Of a DNA stretch of 64,000 bases, positions 22,441-32,805 are shown one piece after another (positions within the stretch are counted from its first letter, which is position 1; every line of letters begins with the position of its first letter). The translations under genes were made by a program, and so were the position numbers. Origin of the DNA: Rhizophagus clarus (taxonomy: Eukaryota; Glomeromycota; Glomeromycetes; Glomerales; Glomeraceae); contig BLAL01000012.1 in the NCBI GenBank assembly GCA_015698045.1, positions 2,356,001 to 2,420,000 on the forward strand. Direction: 5' to 3'. Below the pieces are notes generated by a model. The model did no database searches. It was not told the origin of the DNA and was given only the letters and a program-made list of their open reading frames with translations.

Positions 22441-24649
22441 TGATATTTATATTATAATAGGCTGGAATTTGAAAAGTTTATTAAATAGGAATATATATTA
22501 AAAATTTGGATTACAATAAGATTCATTATTTGCAATTAGATCTCTTTATGCAAATATAGCAAAATTGAACTATATAATAGCAATAATACATTTTCTTATT
22601 ACAATAGCAGCTCATCCTTAATTAGAAAAAAAATTAAATTATTGTAATACTTTTAAACTTCTGCATAATATTAATAATGATATATTATGTTTATTTTAGA
22701 TTTGATAAAGCTTTAAAAATATTTGGAGTTAGATTTATTAAAGAAAATATAAGTAAAAATATTATTGATAAAAAAATTTTAAAAATCAAATAAAAAATAG
22801 ATTTTTTAATAAACAAGTATTTTAATAATAATTTAATTTTTCATAATAAAAAAAGCAGATAATTTATACTAAGAGTTCTTATAGAAGTTTGTTGATGATA
22901 TAATAATATTTAAAATAGATAAGTTATTATTATATCAATTATTTCAAAAATATTTACCTATAAAAATATATTAAAAAGAACTTATTTATTTTATTACATA
23001 TTATTTAAATGGATTTGAAAAAATTAAAGAAATATATTGACAGGAGGTTTTAAAGATAAAAAGCAAAAATATTAGAGATAAAAAAATAATAAGAGTAATT
23101 AGAACAAAAATAAAAGATTATGATAATTAAAAAAAATTAAAAAATTAATCTGTTATTATATTAATACAACTATTATAAAATGAAATTTTGAATAAATAAT
23201 CTATAAATGATCTACTTGATATAACTAAGTTATGATTTAAATAAAAAAATATTGAATTATTAAGAAGAAAATGAAAATACTTTTTGTATTAAAATAAAGT
23301 ATATAAAGATAAACTACTAAATAATATTATTACTTCTATTTGTGAATAATTGTTAAAAATTTAGATTAAAAAAAAGTAAAAGAATAATGAAATTACTATA
23401 AAAATAAATAAATTGTATTTTTTACTTATAAAAAATTATTTGTATAAATCATTTATACAGTATACTTAATTTAATCTAATATTATTATAATAAACCAAAA
23501 ATTTTGCAATTACCATAAAAATTGCTATTTTAATCACTTTTTTGTGATTAATAAATATGATTACATATAAAAATTACATATAATTGGTAATATAAAATAA
23601 TATTTAATATTTATTTAGGAATTGCATCTAAAAGATAATATCAAAAAAATAGGAGAAAGTTAATTATAGTAAAGTTTATTATAAAAGTATTGTATTATGA
23701 AAAAAAATATTAATTGTTAAAAATTTTGCCATATTATATAAAAAAAAAATCATATTGCATTGATAATTGATATGTGAAATAAATATTTACTGATTACTAA
23801 TTCTATAAAATTTTATAAAGTTTTTAATATAATTTATATTAATATCTACTATGTAGTTGTGTTACTATATTATGTAATCATTTGATGTAACTATTTTGTA
23901 TTACTATTGTATTATTATCTAATTATCATATGATTTATATTATTATAAATTATTATTATATCTGATATTGCTAAATATTATCTATCTTAAATTTTACACT
24001 ACAATATATTTAAATGTTTGTTAAATACTAAATATACATAATTAATTATTTACTTGTAAATGAAGTCATATATTTATATATATTTTAAATTCTATATTAC
24101 AAATACAAATAAATAAACTGATCCAGAAAATTAATTTTATAAATGTTTAAATATAAAAAATAAATGTTTAAAGTCATACTTTATGTATAGTACTAAATGT
24201 ATAATAAATGCTTAATGTAAAAAAATAAATACAATTTTATCTGTCCTGGCATATCATAAAGAATTAGGTTTACTATATATAAACTTTTATAAATTCATTA
24301 GATTTTAAATAAGAATTGAAAAATAAATTAAAGATTTGAAATTCAAAATAAATTAATAATATAAATATACATACCTGTTCAATTGTTTGCATATCAAATA
24401 CTGCTACAAGTTCAGCATCAAAGTTTAACTAACTATATTCATTTGTTAAATATTCTCAAAATAGCTGAATATCATATAATTTTTCAATAAAATTAACTAC
24501 TATTTTATTATTACTGTATTGAGATTCAATTGTACACAATTTAACCCTTTCTATATAATTATTTATGATTATTATATGCAATGTACTTTCAGGAATTCTT
24601 CTTGTATCAATAAAATTTAAAATCTATCATCACAAATCTAGATATTAAG
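22441..24649. other. AT-rich DNA with faint degraded coding traces
   Basis: Very A/T-rich. At about 22698-22790 the plus strand reads RFDKALKIFGVRFIKENISK before stops, and at about 23000-23130 there is a lysine- and isoleucine-rich stretch (EIYWQEVLKIKSKNIRD is readable after frame changes). These look like old transposon protein relics. No family can be named and no boundaries can be set. Confidence 0.35.
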
Positions 24650-25873
24650 AAAACGCAAGCTGCACATCTTGCATCAGACAAATTGCATTGATTAAATCAC
24701 GGGAGACTATTATTCCCTTTAGATTATGTTAATTATTTTTATGTGAAAAAAGAAGGTTATCCTTTTACAATAGAAATGTCATATTAAATTAATTAGCTTG
24801 GATCGCAATGTTTTTAATTCATTAATGCCATTACATAATGATAAATTAATGGAACAATATTTAAACAAGATTCTAAATCATCATAAGCATTTCGAATATT
24901 ACTTAATTAATATAAAGACTGAAGAATGTACGTGTTTTGATTATATTTGAAATGGGCCATTTAGAGATAATTGTAAGCATTATCATGCTGCATTAATTTA
25001 TCAAGAAGCAATCAAGTTTTCTAATATATTACCTTTAAATAAGAAGTTAAGAAGAAATTAGTACAACATTTTAAAAATAAGCAAAGAGTATTACCTGTGG
25101 AATCAAAAAATCTTTCAATATGAAGACATCAAAGCCGCTTACTTAAAAATTGTTAATTTATACAATACAAGTAGTAGTTGTAATTTTATTTGCTTATTTA
25201 TTATATATATAATAATCTAATTAATTTAATAATGTTATTTTAGGTTTGGCAATATTTAAATCATATACCCGACCAAATAAAAAAATAACAATGATCCATT
25301 TCGGCTTGTAGAACTAAATAATTATAATAGTAACAATAGAGCTCCTTCAAAATCATCGGCGAAGTTAGAAAAGCCAAGTAGAATTCTTAAAGATACTGAT
25401 CAGAATACATCATTTTTTGAATAAACAAGAAGTACAAAAAGAATTAGAAAGAATATTCGTAATGCTAAGGTATTATAAATTAATGTGATTATTAATTATA
25501 AGTGCTGTTCTTTTCTAACAAAATTTTATTTAGGAAAACATTAAAGGTATAGAAAATCAATATGAACCTTTAACTACATCCCCTTTCAAAATGCTCAACA
25601 ATCTTATTCGCAAAATTATATCCACTCTTTATTACCCATTTCACAATCAATACAAACTCCATTGATTCTTCTTATATATATCCTATAAATTTACCAATTT
25701 CGTTTCCTAGCACTACACTATACTATTCATACTATCCAAATTCTATAGTACAATTAAATAATTGCCCGACAACCCAAAGTTCATATTCTTTTGCACCATA
25801 CCTTACAAATGCGAACTCCTTTTCTGAATCTACACACAATAATATAACGTCAGGTACGACTATACAGTTCTGA
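24650..25873 (+). pseudogene. Mutator-like transposase (SWIM zinc finger) C-terminal relic
   Basis: The plus strand reads TQAAHLASDKLH, a stop, LNHGRLLFPLDYVNYFYVKK, and then TEECTCFDYI*NGPFRDNCK followed by HYHAALIYQEAIKFS. The C-x-C ... C-x-H arrangement is the SWIM zinc finger found downstream of the MULE transposase core. The TGA at 24948-24950 replaces what is probably Trp. Downstream segments NDPFRLVELNNYNSNNRAPS and RSTKRIRKNIRNAK fit the basic tail. An intron follows (donor GTATTAT near 25470, acceptor TTTATTTAG near 25533). A Q/S/N/Y-rich tail, with another frameshift near 25672, ends at the TGA at 25871-25873. The catalytic DDE part is missing upstream. Certainly non-functional. Confidence 0.7.
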
Positions 25874-26006
25874 TTGTAGACAAAAAGAAAATAAACATTA
25901 TTATTACGTTTAAATAAAAAATCTTAGATAAAATTATTGTAATAAAAGTCTTTTCGTAGAAATCGTGCAATAAAAAAAAATTTTTTTTTCCATTAACGCC
26001 TATAAC

Positions 26007-26134
26007 CAGTGATGGGGTTAATTAACCATTACGCAGAATTTTATGAGACTTGTACAGTATTACTAATGTAAAATTTGCACAGATCCCGATAAATTCCTGT
26101 AAATTCCATGAATTCCATGGGAATACTATCTCTA
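26007..26134. mobile_element. hAT-type MITE (128 bp) with perfect 8-bp target duplication
   Basis: The left end reads CAGTGATGGGGTTAATTAAC; the right end, reverse-complemented, reads TAGAGATAGTATTCCCATGG. Both ends are flanked by CCTATAAC (25999-26006 and 26135-26142), an exact 8-bp duplication of ordinary complexity. CAGNGATG-type ends with 8-bp duplications are typical of hAT elements. The interior holds CCATGAATTCCATGG. No coding capacity. The TIRs match only over the outer 9-10 bp. Confidence 0.7.
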
Positions 26135-26300
26135 CCTATAACACGTTCATCACTAATTATCTCGGGTTAAAAAAATATATTTTTGTCACACATAAACTAT
26201 ATTTTGATCAGGTCTAAGTCAAAAAAAGTAGCACGAGGAGGGTCAAAAAGGTAATTTTTGCAGCTTGGAAATCATGATTACATAATGCGACAATCGTTCT

Positions 26301-26308
26301 TATATATA
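26301..26308 (+). promoter_or_regulatory. Candidate TATA box of the Uma2-like gene
   Basis: TATATATA 70 bp upstream of the ATG at 26371, a plausible distance for a short leader. The 8-bp-duplicated MITE ends about 160 bp further upstream. Confidence 0.45.
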
Positions 26309-26370
26309 GATTGTTTTCTGATCCAAAATAGAAGAAATCTCTTAACAATTAATCTTAATATATATCAACT

Positions 26371-27461
26371 ATGGCTTTAAGTTCCAGCGATACTGAAGGT
26401 AAAGTTATAGATACTTAACTGTTTCTTGATCTGGTGCTATATTTTCCAGAATTGGAAGTTTGTTATTATCCTTGTCTCGTAAACTTGCTTCTCAGTCTAC
26501 TTCCCAGTCTACTTCCACTATTGACTCGCTATTAGCACCTTCACAGCCTATACGAAAGAAAAGACTTTACTTATCCTCTGCGGTTATTAATTCAGCAAAG
26601 GAAAGGTTGCTTACATTTCAAGGAGTCCAAGAAAAACTATACACAGGATCGAATGAGATTACCATAAAAAAGAATGTGTCACTCAAAGAGTATCTCCATT
26701 ATATTAAAAATAATGAGAGTACTTCAGTTCGTATGTATTTAGATAGTGGGAATATTAAAGTATATGAAACACCTTTACCTTTTCATGCACGTACAGCGGG
26801 AAAAATCATTGGATTGATGACCATATGGAATGGTCAGGATTTTGATTATGCTTCTGAGAAAACTTTAATTTTGGGCCTAAACATTGAAAGAAAACCTGAT
26901 TGCATGATCGCACCAATATACTGTCCTAGGCCAGCTGCTGGTCAGGCGTCAAGTTCTACAAGAACTGCATATCCAACCATGGTAGTGAAAATTGGTTATT
27001 CTCAGACCTTTCTCGACCTTCATAGAACAGCAGGCCTTTACTTCAATCCATGAACCACAATTCAGATTGTGCTATCAATCAAGATATTTGGAGTTCGTGC
27101 GGACAATACTATTGCACTAACTGCTTCATTATATCTTCGCACAAGTCCTACGTCATTAATTCCAATTATGATCATCTCTTTCGGAACAGCAGGAATTGAT
27201 ACCAGTATTGTGAACTATATTAATGGTATAGGTGTTCTACCTGGTAACTTGATTGGTGTTGGATTCACTGATCCTAATAATAACAACAATAATTATCCTT
27301 CTTGTAATGTGGCTAACATCCCAACATACTTATTGAATATTCCTGGAGCAGCATTGTTTAATGAAGTTTCAGCACCTTTACGTCCCGTAGAGTTTGCTGC
27401 TGGTTTTACTTTAGATCTTTGGGAACTTCAAGTTGTGATACGAAGACAATTAAACATATAA
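26371..27461 (+). pseudogene. Uma2-like (putative restriction endonuclease fold) gene, recently broken
   Basis: A short first exon (26371-26398, MALSSSDTE) is followed by a 51-bp intron (donor GTAAAG, acceptor TTTTCCAG) and a long second exon to 27461. The second exon reads SLSRKLASQ..., then SLKEYLHYIKNNESTSVRMY, HARTAGKIIGLMTIWNG, NIERKPDCMIAP, YPTMVVKIGYSQTFLDLH, and ends LWELQVVIRRQLNI. The EYL ... H ... PD ... VVE order is that of the PD-(D/E)xK Uma2 family, abundant in cyanobacteria and, to my knowledge, expanded in Rhizophagus. Three defects are visible: a 1-nt frame conflict just after the intron (near 26470); an in-frame TGA at 27051-27053 within FNP*TTIQIVL, where CGA (Arg) fits by one transition; and Lys where the catalytic Glu of VVE is expected. 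The second exon is otherwise open for about 335 codons, so decay is recent. Biological role unknown. Confidence 0.6.
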
Positions 27462-27815
27462 TTTTAAATATATGGGTTTGCTAAAAAACATTTATGGAAA
27501 ATAGTATCTTTTCTTACATTTATTTTGTACTAAACAACTTAATTCATCATTATTTTGTATCATCATAAGTAAAGTTACCATGTATTAATGTAATATTGAT
27601 TGTAATCGAATAAAGTTTGCAATTTGGATGTCACTGGTTTTTTCTACGCAATAATTCTGTCACATAAATAGTATCATATGATTATTACCGTTCATGATCT
27701 ATATTTATCGCTCTATCACAAAAAATAAATTGCACAAATGTAATTAAAGTTTATGCTTAATAAGACTCAATTTTCGAAGAAGCTATGGAATAATTGAACA
27801 TTCCTTAATACAATC
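27462..27815. other. 3' flank of the Uma2-like gene
   Basis: No coding signal. An AATAAA candidate polyadenylation signal lies near 27610. Confidence 0.5.
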
Positions 27816-27995
27816 TCATAATTCTTTCTTGAGTCGATCCTGTACTTGCTGTTTGATGAAGTTATTCAGGTTTCTTCTATGAAAGAATTCACAATATTTT
27901 TCATGTTGTACACCTTGTACTTTGATAACAAAGCCATATTCATAATAGGAATATCGAGTTCTAGTCCATTTGAATAATCTTATGTCTTTAAGAAA
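27816..27995 (-). pseudogene. Coding-like terminal exon fragment, unidentified
   Basis: An open minus-strand frame of 59 codons reads FLKDIRLFKWTRTRYSYYEY, GFVIKVQGVQHEKYCEFFHR, RNLNNFIKQQVQDRLKKEL, then a TGA (27816-27818). It has no methionine start, and a possible splice acceptor (ATTCACAG) lies at its upstream edge. Codon and residue use is clearly protein-like: aromatic and basic residues, balanced codons, higher GC than its surroundings. It may be the last exon of a gene whose earlier part is lost or lies upstream. I do not recognise the family. Its relation to the similar-looking fragment at 28701-28901 on the same strand is unknown. Confidence 0.4.
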
Positions 27996-28700
27996 TCAGG
28001 CCTGTGAATAAGAGTGAAGATGTTTTGTTAAAATTTCATGACATAATTTTTCTCTTTTATATTTAGAATGGACACCAAGTTACTTGTTGAATACTATCAT
28101 TAGAAATAACTTCCATCAATATTTAAAAATATTTATTTACAATAATTCATTTCTTTTTCCTACTTGTAATTTATTATTAAATTTACTTTACAGAAACCCT
28201 GTTTGTTGCTTAACCATTAAATGATCATCATAAATTAGTAGCCTTAAATTCGCATTGATTAATTCTTAAAAGATATAATTAAAAAAAACTAGTTTCAGAC
28301 AATTAATGACACGAAGTAAATAACTAACTTTTTTTCGAGTATAAACTTCTAAAATTTTATAACTTGACCGGTCAGGAAAAATGGATTCTGACCATTTATG
28401 CAAAATCACATAAAACTATTTTTCTATTTTTTTTTAAAAAAACTTTTCTTTTGAGAACAGTCACTGACGTCCAATTCTTTCTTTTTTTAAGCAGTCTATT
28501 CTTTAGCTTTTTGGATATATGTTTTTACTAGAAAAATCATATGTGACCTTTAAATTTTGTTTACTTTTTTTGCTGTGACCTAATTTGATGATATTCTATT
28601 TTGACATATAACATTTTCTTAAAATCCACATTTTTTAACATGACCTTTCCATTAAAAATACAAAATTATATACTTGTTTTGCATATGACCTTTATTATAA

Positions 28701-28901
28701 TTATCCGAGGTCCTGTATTTTCCTAAATAGGTCATGAATACGAGAGTACCACATTTCTGGTGTTTCATGATCATGTTTTTCTGCTAAAGTACCTATTGCA
28801 TCAACTATTCTTCTATATTCTTCAAAGTTTACATCACTATACCTTACTCCAATTAGCTTAGAATAGGCTCTACCATCTAAATCCATATTTGTACATAGCA
28901 T
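28701..28901 (-). CDS. Short coding-like fragment, unidentified (66 aa)
   Basis: A minus-strand frame reads MLCTNMDLDGRAYSKLIGVR, YSDVNFEEYRRIVDAIGTLA, EKHDHETPEMWYSRIHDLFR, KIQDLG, then TAA. The residue mix and lack of low complexity contrast with the surrounding AT-rich DNA and suggest real, or recently real, protein. The segment is helical and acidic/basic, with no domain I can name. It may be a complete small gene or an exon of a gene that also used the minus-strand fragment at 27816-27995. No canonical acceptor is obvious at its upstream edge. Confidence 0.4.
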   Translation of the reverse strand: MLCTNMDLDGRAYSKLIGVRYSDVNFEEYRRIVDAIGTLAEKHDHETPEMWYSRIHDLFRKIQDLG

Positions 28902-29345
28902 CTTCGGCTAAGCATTTGGTAGATTATAACAGATTATAATGATTTTATTGATTTTATAGTGTTGTTATCGATTTTAGCTGATTTAGCAATATTTTAAAAC
29001 ATATTTTTTTGATTTGGATCTGATGTCAACATTTTATTGTGACACCCTCTTGGATTACACCATCATATATTACTATATCTGGATTATACGGTCCTATAGA
29101 AAGATGCGTTTGGAGAATTAAATACTCCATGCATCTTGTTTAAATCTTAAATGACTCCATGAAGTTGATTCCTAACAAATAAATACAGTTGATATTTCTA
29201 AAATTATTTCAAATATTATCCTTGTGGTAAAAATTACAGGCCTACTCTGATTCTATCTTAAGTAATCTTTTTTTTTTGCTTTTAGAAATACATTTTTTTT
29301 GTCAACCGTATTCATCATACTATTTGTCTTGAAATAGCTTCATCT
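28902..29345. other. Spacer upstream of the LRAT-like gene, no gene seen
   Basis: Moderately AT-rich, without coding character. The last 100 bp presumably hold the promoter and short leader of the gene starting at 29346; no clear TATA box is seen. Confidence 0.45.
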
Positions 29346-29852
29346 ATGGGTAATACTAGCTCCAGTAGTGGTGGAAGTGAAGGACCCGTTTATTCAACCT
29401 CCAGTTTGTGTTCTGCTATTGTATTTTGGTTTGCAATTTTTTTTTATTAGCGGTCCTACTATTTTTCATCTCTTTTATAATTCATAGATGATTACAACTG
29501 GCCAAAACTTAATAATTTATATAATACTCCTGTAACCAGTGCAGAGATAGTTGAAAGGAATTTGTTAGGAAGTGGTGGCTCTGCTCCTTTTATTCGACAC
29601 AAAGGTGTTCACGTTACTACCGCAGATAGGGGGAGGTATCTAATCTATAGCACGGATATAAGTAACGCTCAGGTTATTACTGAAGCAAGACACATGTTCA
29701 ATAATTGGAAACCTGTTAAAAATCTCGTCCCTAGGGGTAATTCAACTGTTGGCGATCTCATGAAATCTGCCAAAAAAGATGGGGGTTACAATCGATATAA
29801 AAATAATTGTTGGCATACTGTTGATAAAGTTAAAAATAGGCATTTTAAATGA
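29346..29852 (+). CDS. Small LRAT/NlpC-P60-like (permuted papain fold) protein with N-myristoylation signature
   Basis: Two exons, 29346-29403 and 29488-29852, joined across a GT-AG intron (donor GTTTGTG, acceptor TTCATAG), give an intact 140-residue protein. The N-terminus MGNTSSSSGG fits the N-myristoylation consensus (Gly2, small residues, Ser6), so membrane attachment is plausible. Residues 54-73 (FIRHKGVHVTTADRGRYLIY) resemble the H-x-G-V-x-V strand of LRAT-like permuted NlpC/P60 domains. Residues 107-134 (VGDLMKSAKK... then YKNNCWHTVDKV) resemble the segment leading to the catalytic NC(E/W)H motif. Candidate catalytic residues are His57 and Cys127. Such domains act as acyltransferases, thiol hydrolases or peptidases. 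Activity and substrate are unknown here, and the similarity is to motif pattern only. It is the one intact gene of the 26-31 kb island. Confidence 0.7.
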
Positions 29853-30120
29853 ATATTGTCTCTATCGTTTTATTGTTTTATGATTTAAACAGTTAAATAA
29901 GTCCATTCAATAAAGTTTGATTGTTTAAGTTTAAGTAAATTCTTTATTATATTTTTGTAAAATAATACTGAGAAAGGGCTGGCTGGCTAAGTAAAAAAAT
30001 GAAATTAATAAAAAATATTGGAGTAGATCTCGTTTAAAGGGAGGAATCACGCCAGCCTCTGGACCATATAATATAGCGGTTTCTTCTCACTACTCCACAT
30101 TATTATTTGCACTACTTGCA

Positions 30121-30640
30121 TTATAATTCTCTTAAAACAGTTCCTATTTTCTTCAAGAATGAATCGGATGAAGAGCTAGTAGAATTACCGCTTTCACGTG
30201 ATCATCAGATTCATGGCTATATTGATTGAAATCATCGGGACTTCGAATATCTGCATAATATTATTTTGTTTTGGAGATTATTTACACTAGCATCGATTAA
30301 TACAAATCTGGATATAACGGATTTCTCTAGGGATTTAATTCTGTCAAAATCATTTTGACAAGCTTCTTAGATGTTATTAAGTCTCGCAAATATTTTCTGT
30401 GCTTCTGTGACATAGCTAACATCATGTGCCTTAAAATTTTCAATTTCTGCAGTGAGTTTACTATTAAATTTGGTATTAATTTTTCTGAGCTCCGCAGTGA
30501 ATTTCAGAAAGACGTGCGGTGAGTTCATTGGTGATTTTAGTGTTAAGGATTTCTTTCAGTTTTCACAATTATACTTCCATCACGTGTGGAGAGATCATTC
30601 GCAATTTTATTTTTATTTTTTTCATTCTTAATTTTCTATA
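30121..30640 (-). pseudogene. Coiled-coil protein pseudogene
   Basis: The minus strand reads NDLSTRDGSIIVKTE, frameshifts to KEILNTKITNELTARLSEIH, frameshifts to ELRKINTKFNSKLTAEIENF, and continues to a TAA in ARLNNI*EACQNDFDRIKSL. It goes on to FVLIDASVNNLQNKI, then IRSPDDFNQYSHESDDHVK and finally NSTSSSSDSFLKKIGTVLRE before the stop at 30121-30123. The heptad spacing of I, L and V with K and E between them marks a long coiled coil. At least three frameshifts and one stop disrupt it. No catalytic domain is seen; the family is unknown. It is probably the decayed C-terminal half of a larger gene of the same island. Confidence 0.55.
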
Positions 30641-30841
30641 AAGTCTGCAAATTATAGATATAGATATGGATTTTTTGAATATTTTTATTCATAAAAATCA
30701 TCAGATAATATTTTATGTACAATACTATTTAATATATTAAAATTAAATACCAAGCAGTCTTTTATACATTAGAAATATTTATTTACATATAATTTAATAT
30801 AGGCATAAACAAATCAATTATAAATAAAGTTTTATTCAATA

Positions 30842-31005
30842 AGTATATAGAGGCCTGCATAGCAAAACAAGGAGTTAAGCCTTAAAAAAAAAAAAATTTA
30901 TAATAATTATATACTAATTTTACTAAAAATTACAGATATAATAAAATTTTTTAAAAAAAATTTTTGATCCTAACCCCTTGTTTTGCTGTGCGGATCACAT
31001 ATACT
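30842..31005. repeat. MITE with 40-bp terminal inverted repeats
   Basis: The left arm reads AGTATATAGAGGCCTGCATA then GCAAAACAAGGAGTTAAG. The right arm, reverse-complemented, reads AGTATATGTGATCCGCACA then GCAAAACAAGGGGTTAGG. The arms enclose about 85 bp of A/T sequence. The conserved core GCAAAACAAGG.GTTA is perfectly palindromic between the arms. No coding capacity. Confidence 0.8.
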
Positions 31006-32805
31006 AATAATTGATAAATATATTAATATAATATTCCAATTTATCAATTAATAGTATTCAGTTTTAAATCCTAAAATCAATAAAGTTTTGTTTATATTAA
31101 AACTAATATTTTTTAATATGTATAATTATACACTAATTGTAAAATAAATATAATTCCATATATAATATTTTATTACAAAATGTAAAGAATATTAAATATG
31201 TAATAGCTAAAATTTTAAAGGTAAACTAGTGAAATTTAATTTGCCAAATTTTTTTTAAGTATTATAGTTATCAAAATTTTTTTAATTTTAATATATATCT
31301 AATTGTAATTATTTATTCATACTTGTTAAAATTTTTTCATATTTTAATATTATCTATTATTTAAATATAAATGATTATTATTTTCATAAATAAAATAATA
31401 TACTATATAAACTTCACCAGATATATTTATATTCTCATATAACTAATAAACTCATAAATTGCACTATCTTGCAAAAAAGAAAAAAATATATATATAAATT
31501 TCACTAGTCAAATAGTTAAATAAAGAAATTTTGGGTTATCAAGTTTTAACTAAATATTAGAAAAAATCAGAAATCAATATTTACCTAAAACTTAATAAGT
31601 TATATCAGATTAATATCATATAATTAATTATCATGTAATATTTATTTTAAAAAAACTTGATATTTATAAAGAAATTTCATATAAGTTTCAGGTTTTTATA
31701 GGATCATCTGATAGATTTATTATTATTTATTATCTACCAACTAATAGTTCATTTCAATTTACTGTGTCAAATTTGTAGTTTTTTTTAATTAATAATATTT
31801 TATATTTATAGTGTAAATACATGTAATTATTAAGAAAAATTCTTAAAAATTTTTCTTTAATTTGCAGTACATTAGTTTGGCTTGCTAATCTTAATTAGTC
31901 TATTTTTATTAATCAAATTTAGACTCAGATAATTTAAATAAAGTATGCAAATTTTAAGTTTCAAAACTTAATTTTTTTTTCCTTAATGATACTTTTTTTT
32001 AGTTGCTATATGTTTAGACATATAGAATTTTAGTAAAAAAGTCCAAATTTTTTTTTGGATTTATTTCTTTTAGTGAAATATTTAACTAATATATTTTAAT
32101 TTAATTATTTTTTTTTTAAATGGTTAGGATTTTGAATGTATAAATTTTTATAGAGATTTTAGAATTTTTTTTTTAAATTTCTTTCTAAAAAAATATTTTG
32201 CTAACATTTTCATCTTCATTTTATTTTTTTAGATAACAAAATCTTTGAATATGTAGGAATTAGTATAAAAATCTTATTTTTTAATTATTATTTTTTTTTA
32301 TTTTATTTTAATGAACTATTACTAACAGTTTTTTTTTCAGTTTTTAGCTTTCTTTAAAAATAAACTTTAATTTTAAACAGCTTAAATGCATTAGGTTTAA
32401 TTTTTCAGTTGAAATTTAAATTTTTTAAACAAATCTGAAACTAAATTTTAGTAAAAATTCAGCATTTTCTAATATTTTTTTTATTTTTTTTTAATGAAAT
32501 ACTTATTAATAATATTTTGTCTTTTCATTATTTTAGGTAACTGATACTTCAAAATCAATTGGTCAGAATTAGATTTTCATAGAATTATTTAATAAAACTT
32601 ATGTTTTATCTTTTTATTTTTTTTTAAGTAATTGATTTCCTTTGATTTTTAAATGAAGAATTATTACTATTTTAAAAAAAAGGTGTGAATCTAGAAAACA
32701 AAACTTTTTTTATATATAATATTTATTTTTAAACTGGTATTATTTGTTTACATTAATTTTATAAAAAATTTAGTTCTGAAGACTTAGTTTTAGAGATCTA
32801 AAATA
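31006..32805. other. AT-rich DNA, no gene seen
   Basis: Long T-rich plus-strand composition with many T8-T10 runs and no coding signal on either strand. The plus strand shows recurrent short motifs resembling TTTAGTGAAATA/TTTAATGAA about every 110-150 bp between 32050 and 32650. These may be remnants of an ancient tandem array. Confidence 0.4.

Noticed and set aside
29960..30060. GGCTGGCTGGC and GCCAGCC strings as possible TIRs
   Set aside because: Only 6-7 bp pair and no target duplication is visible.
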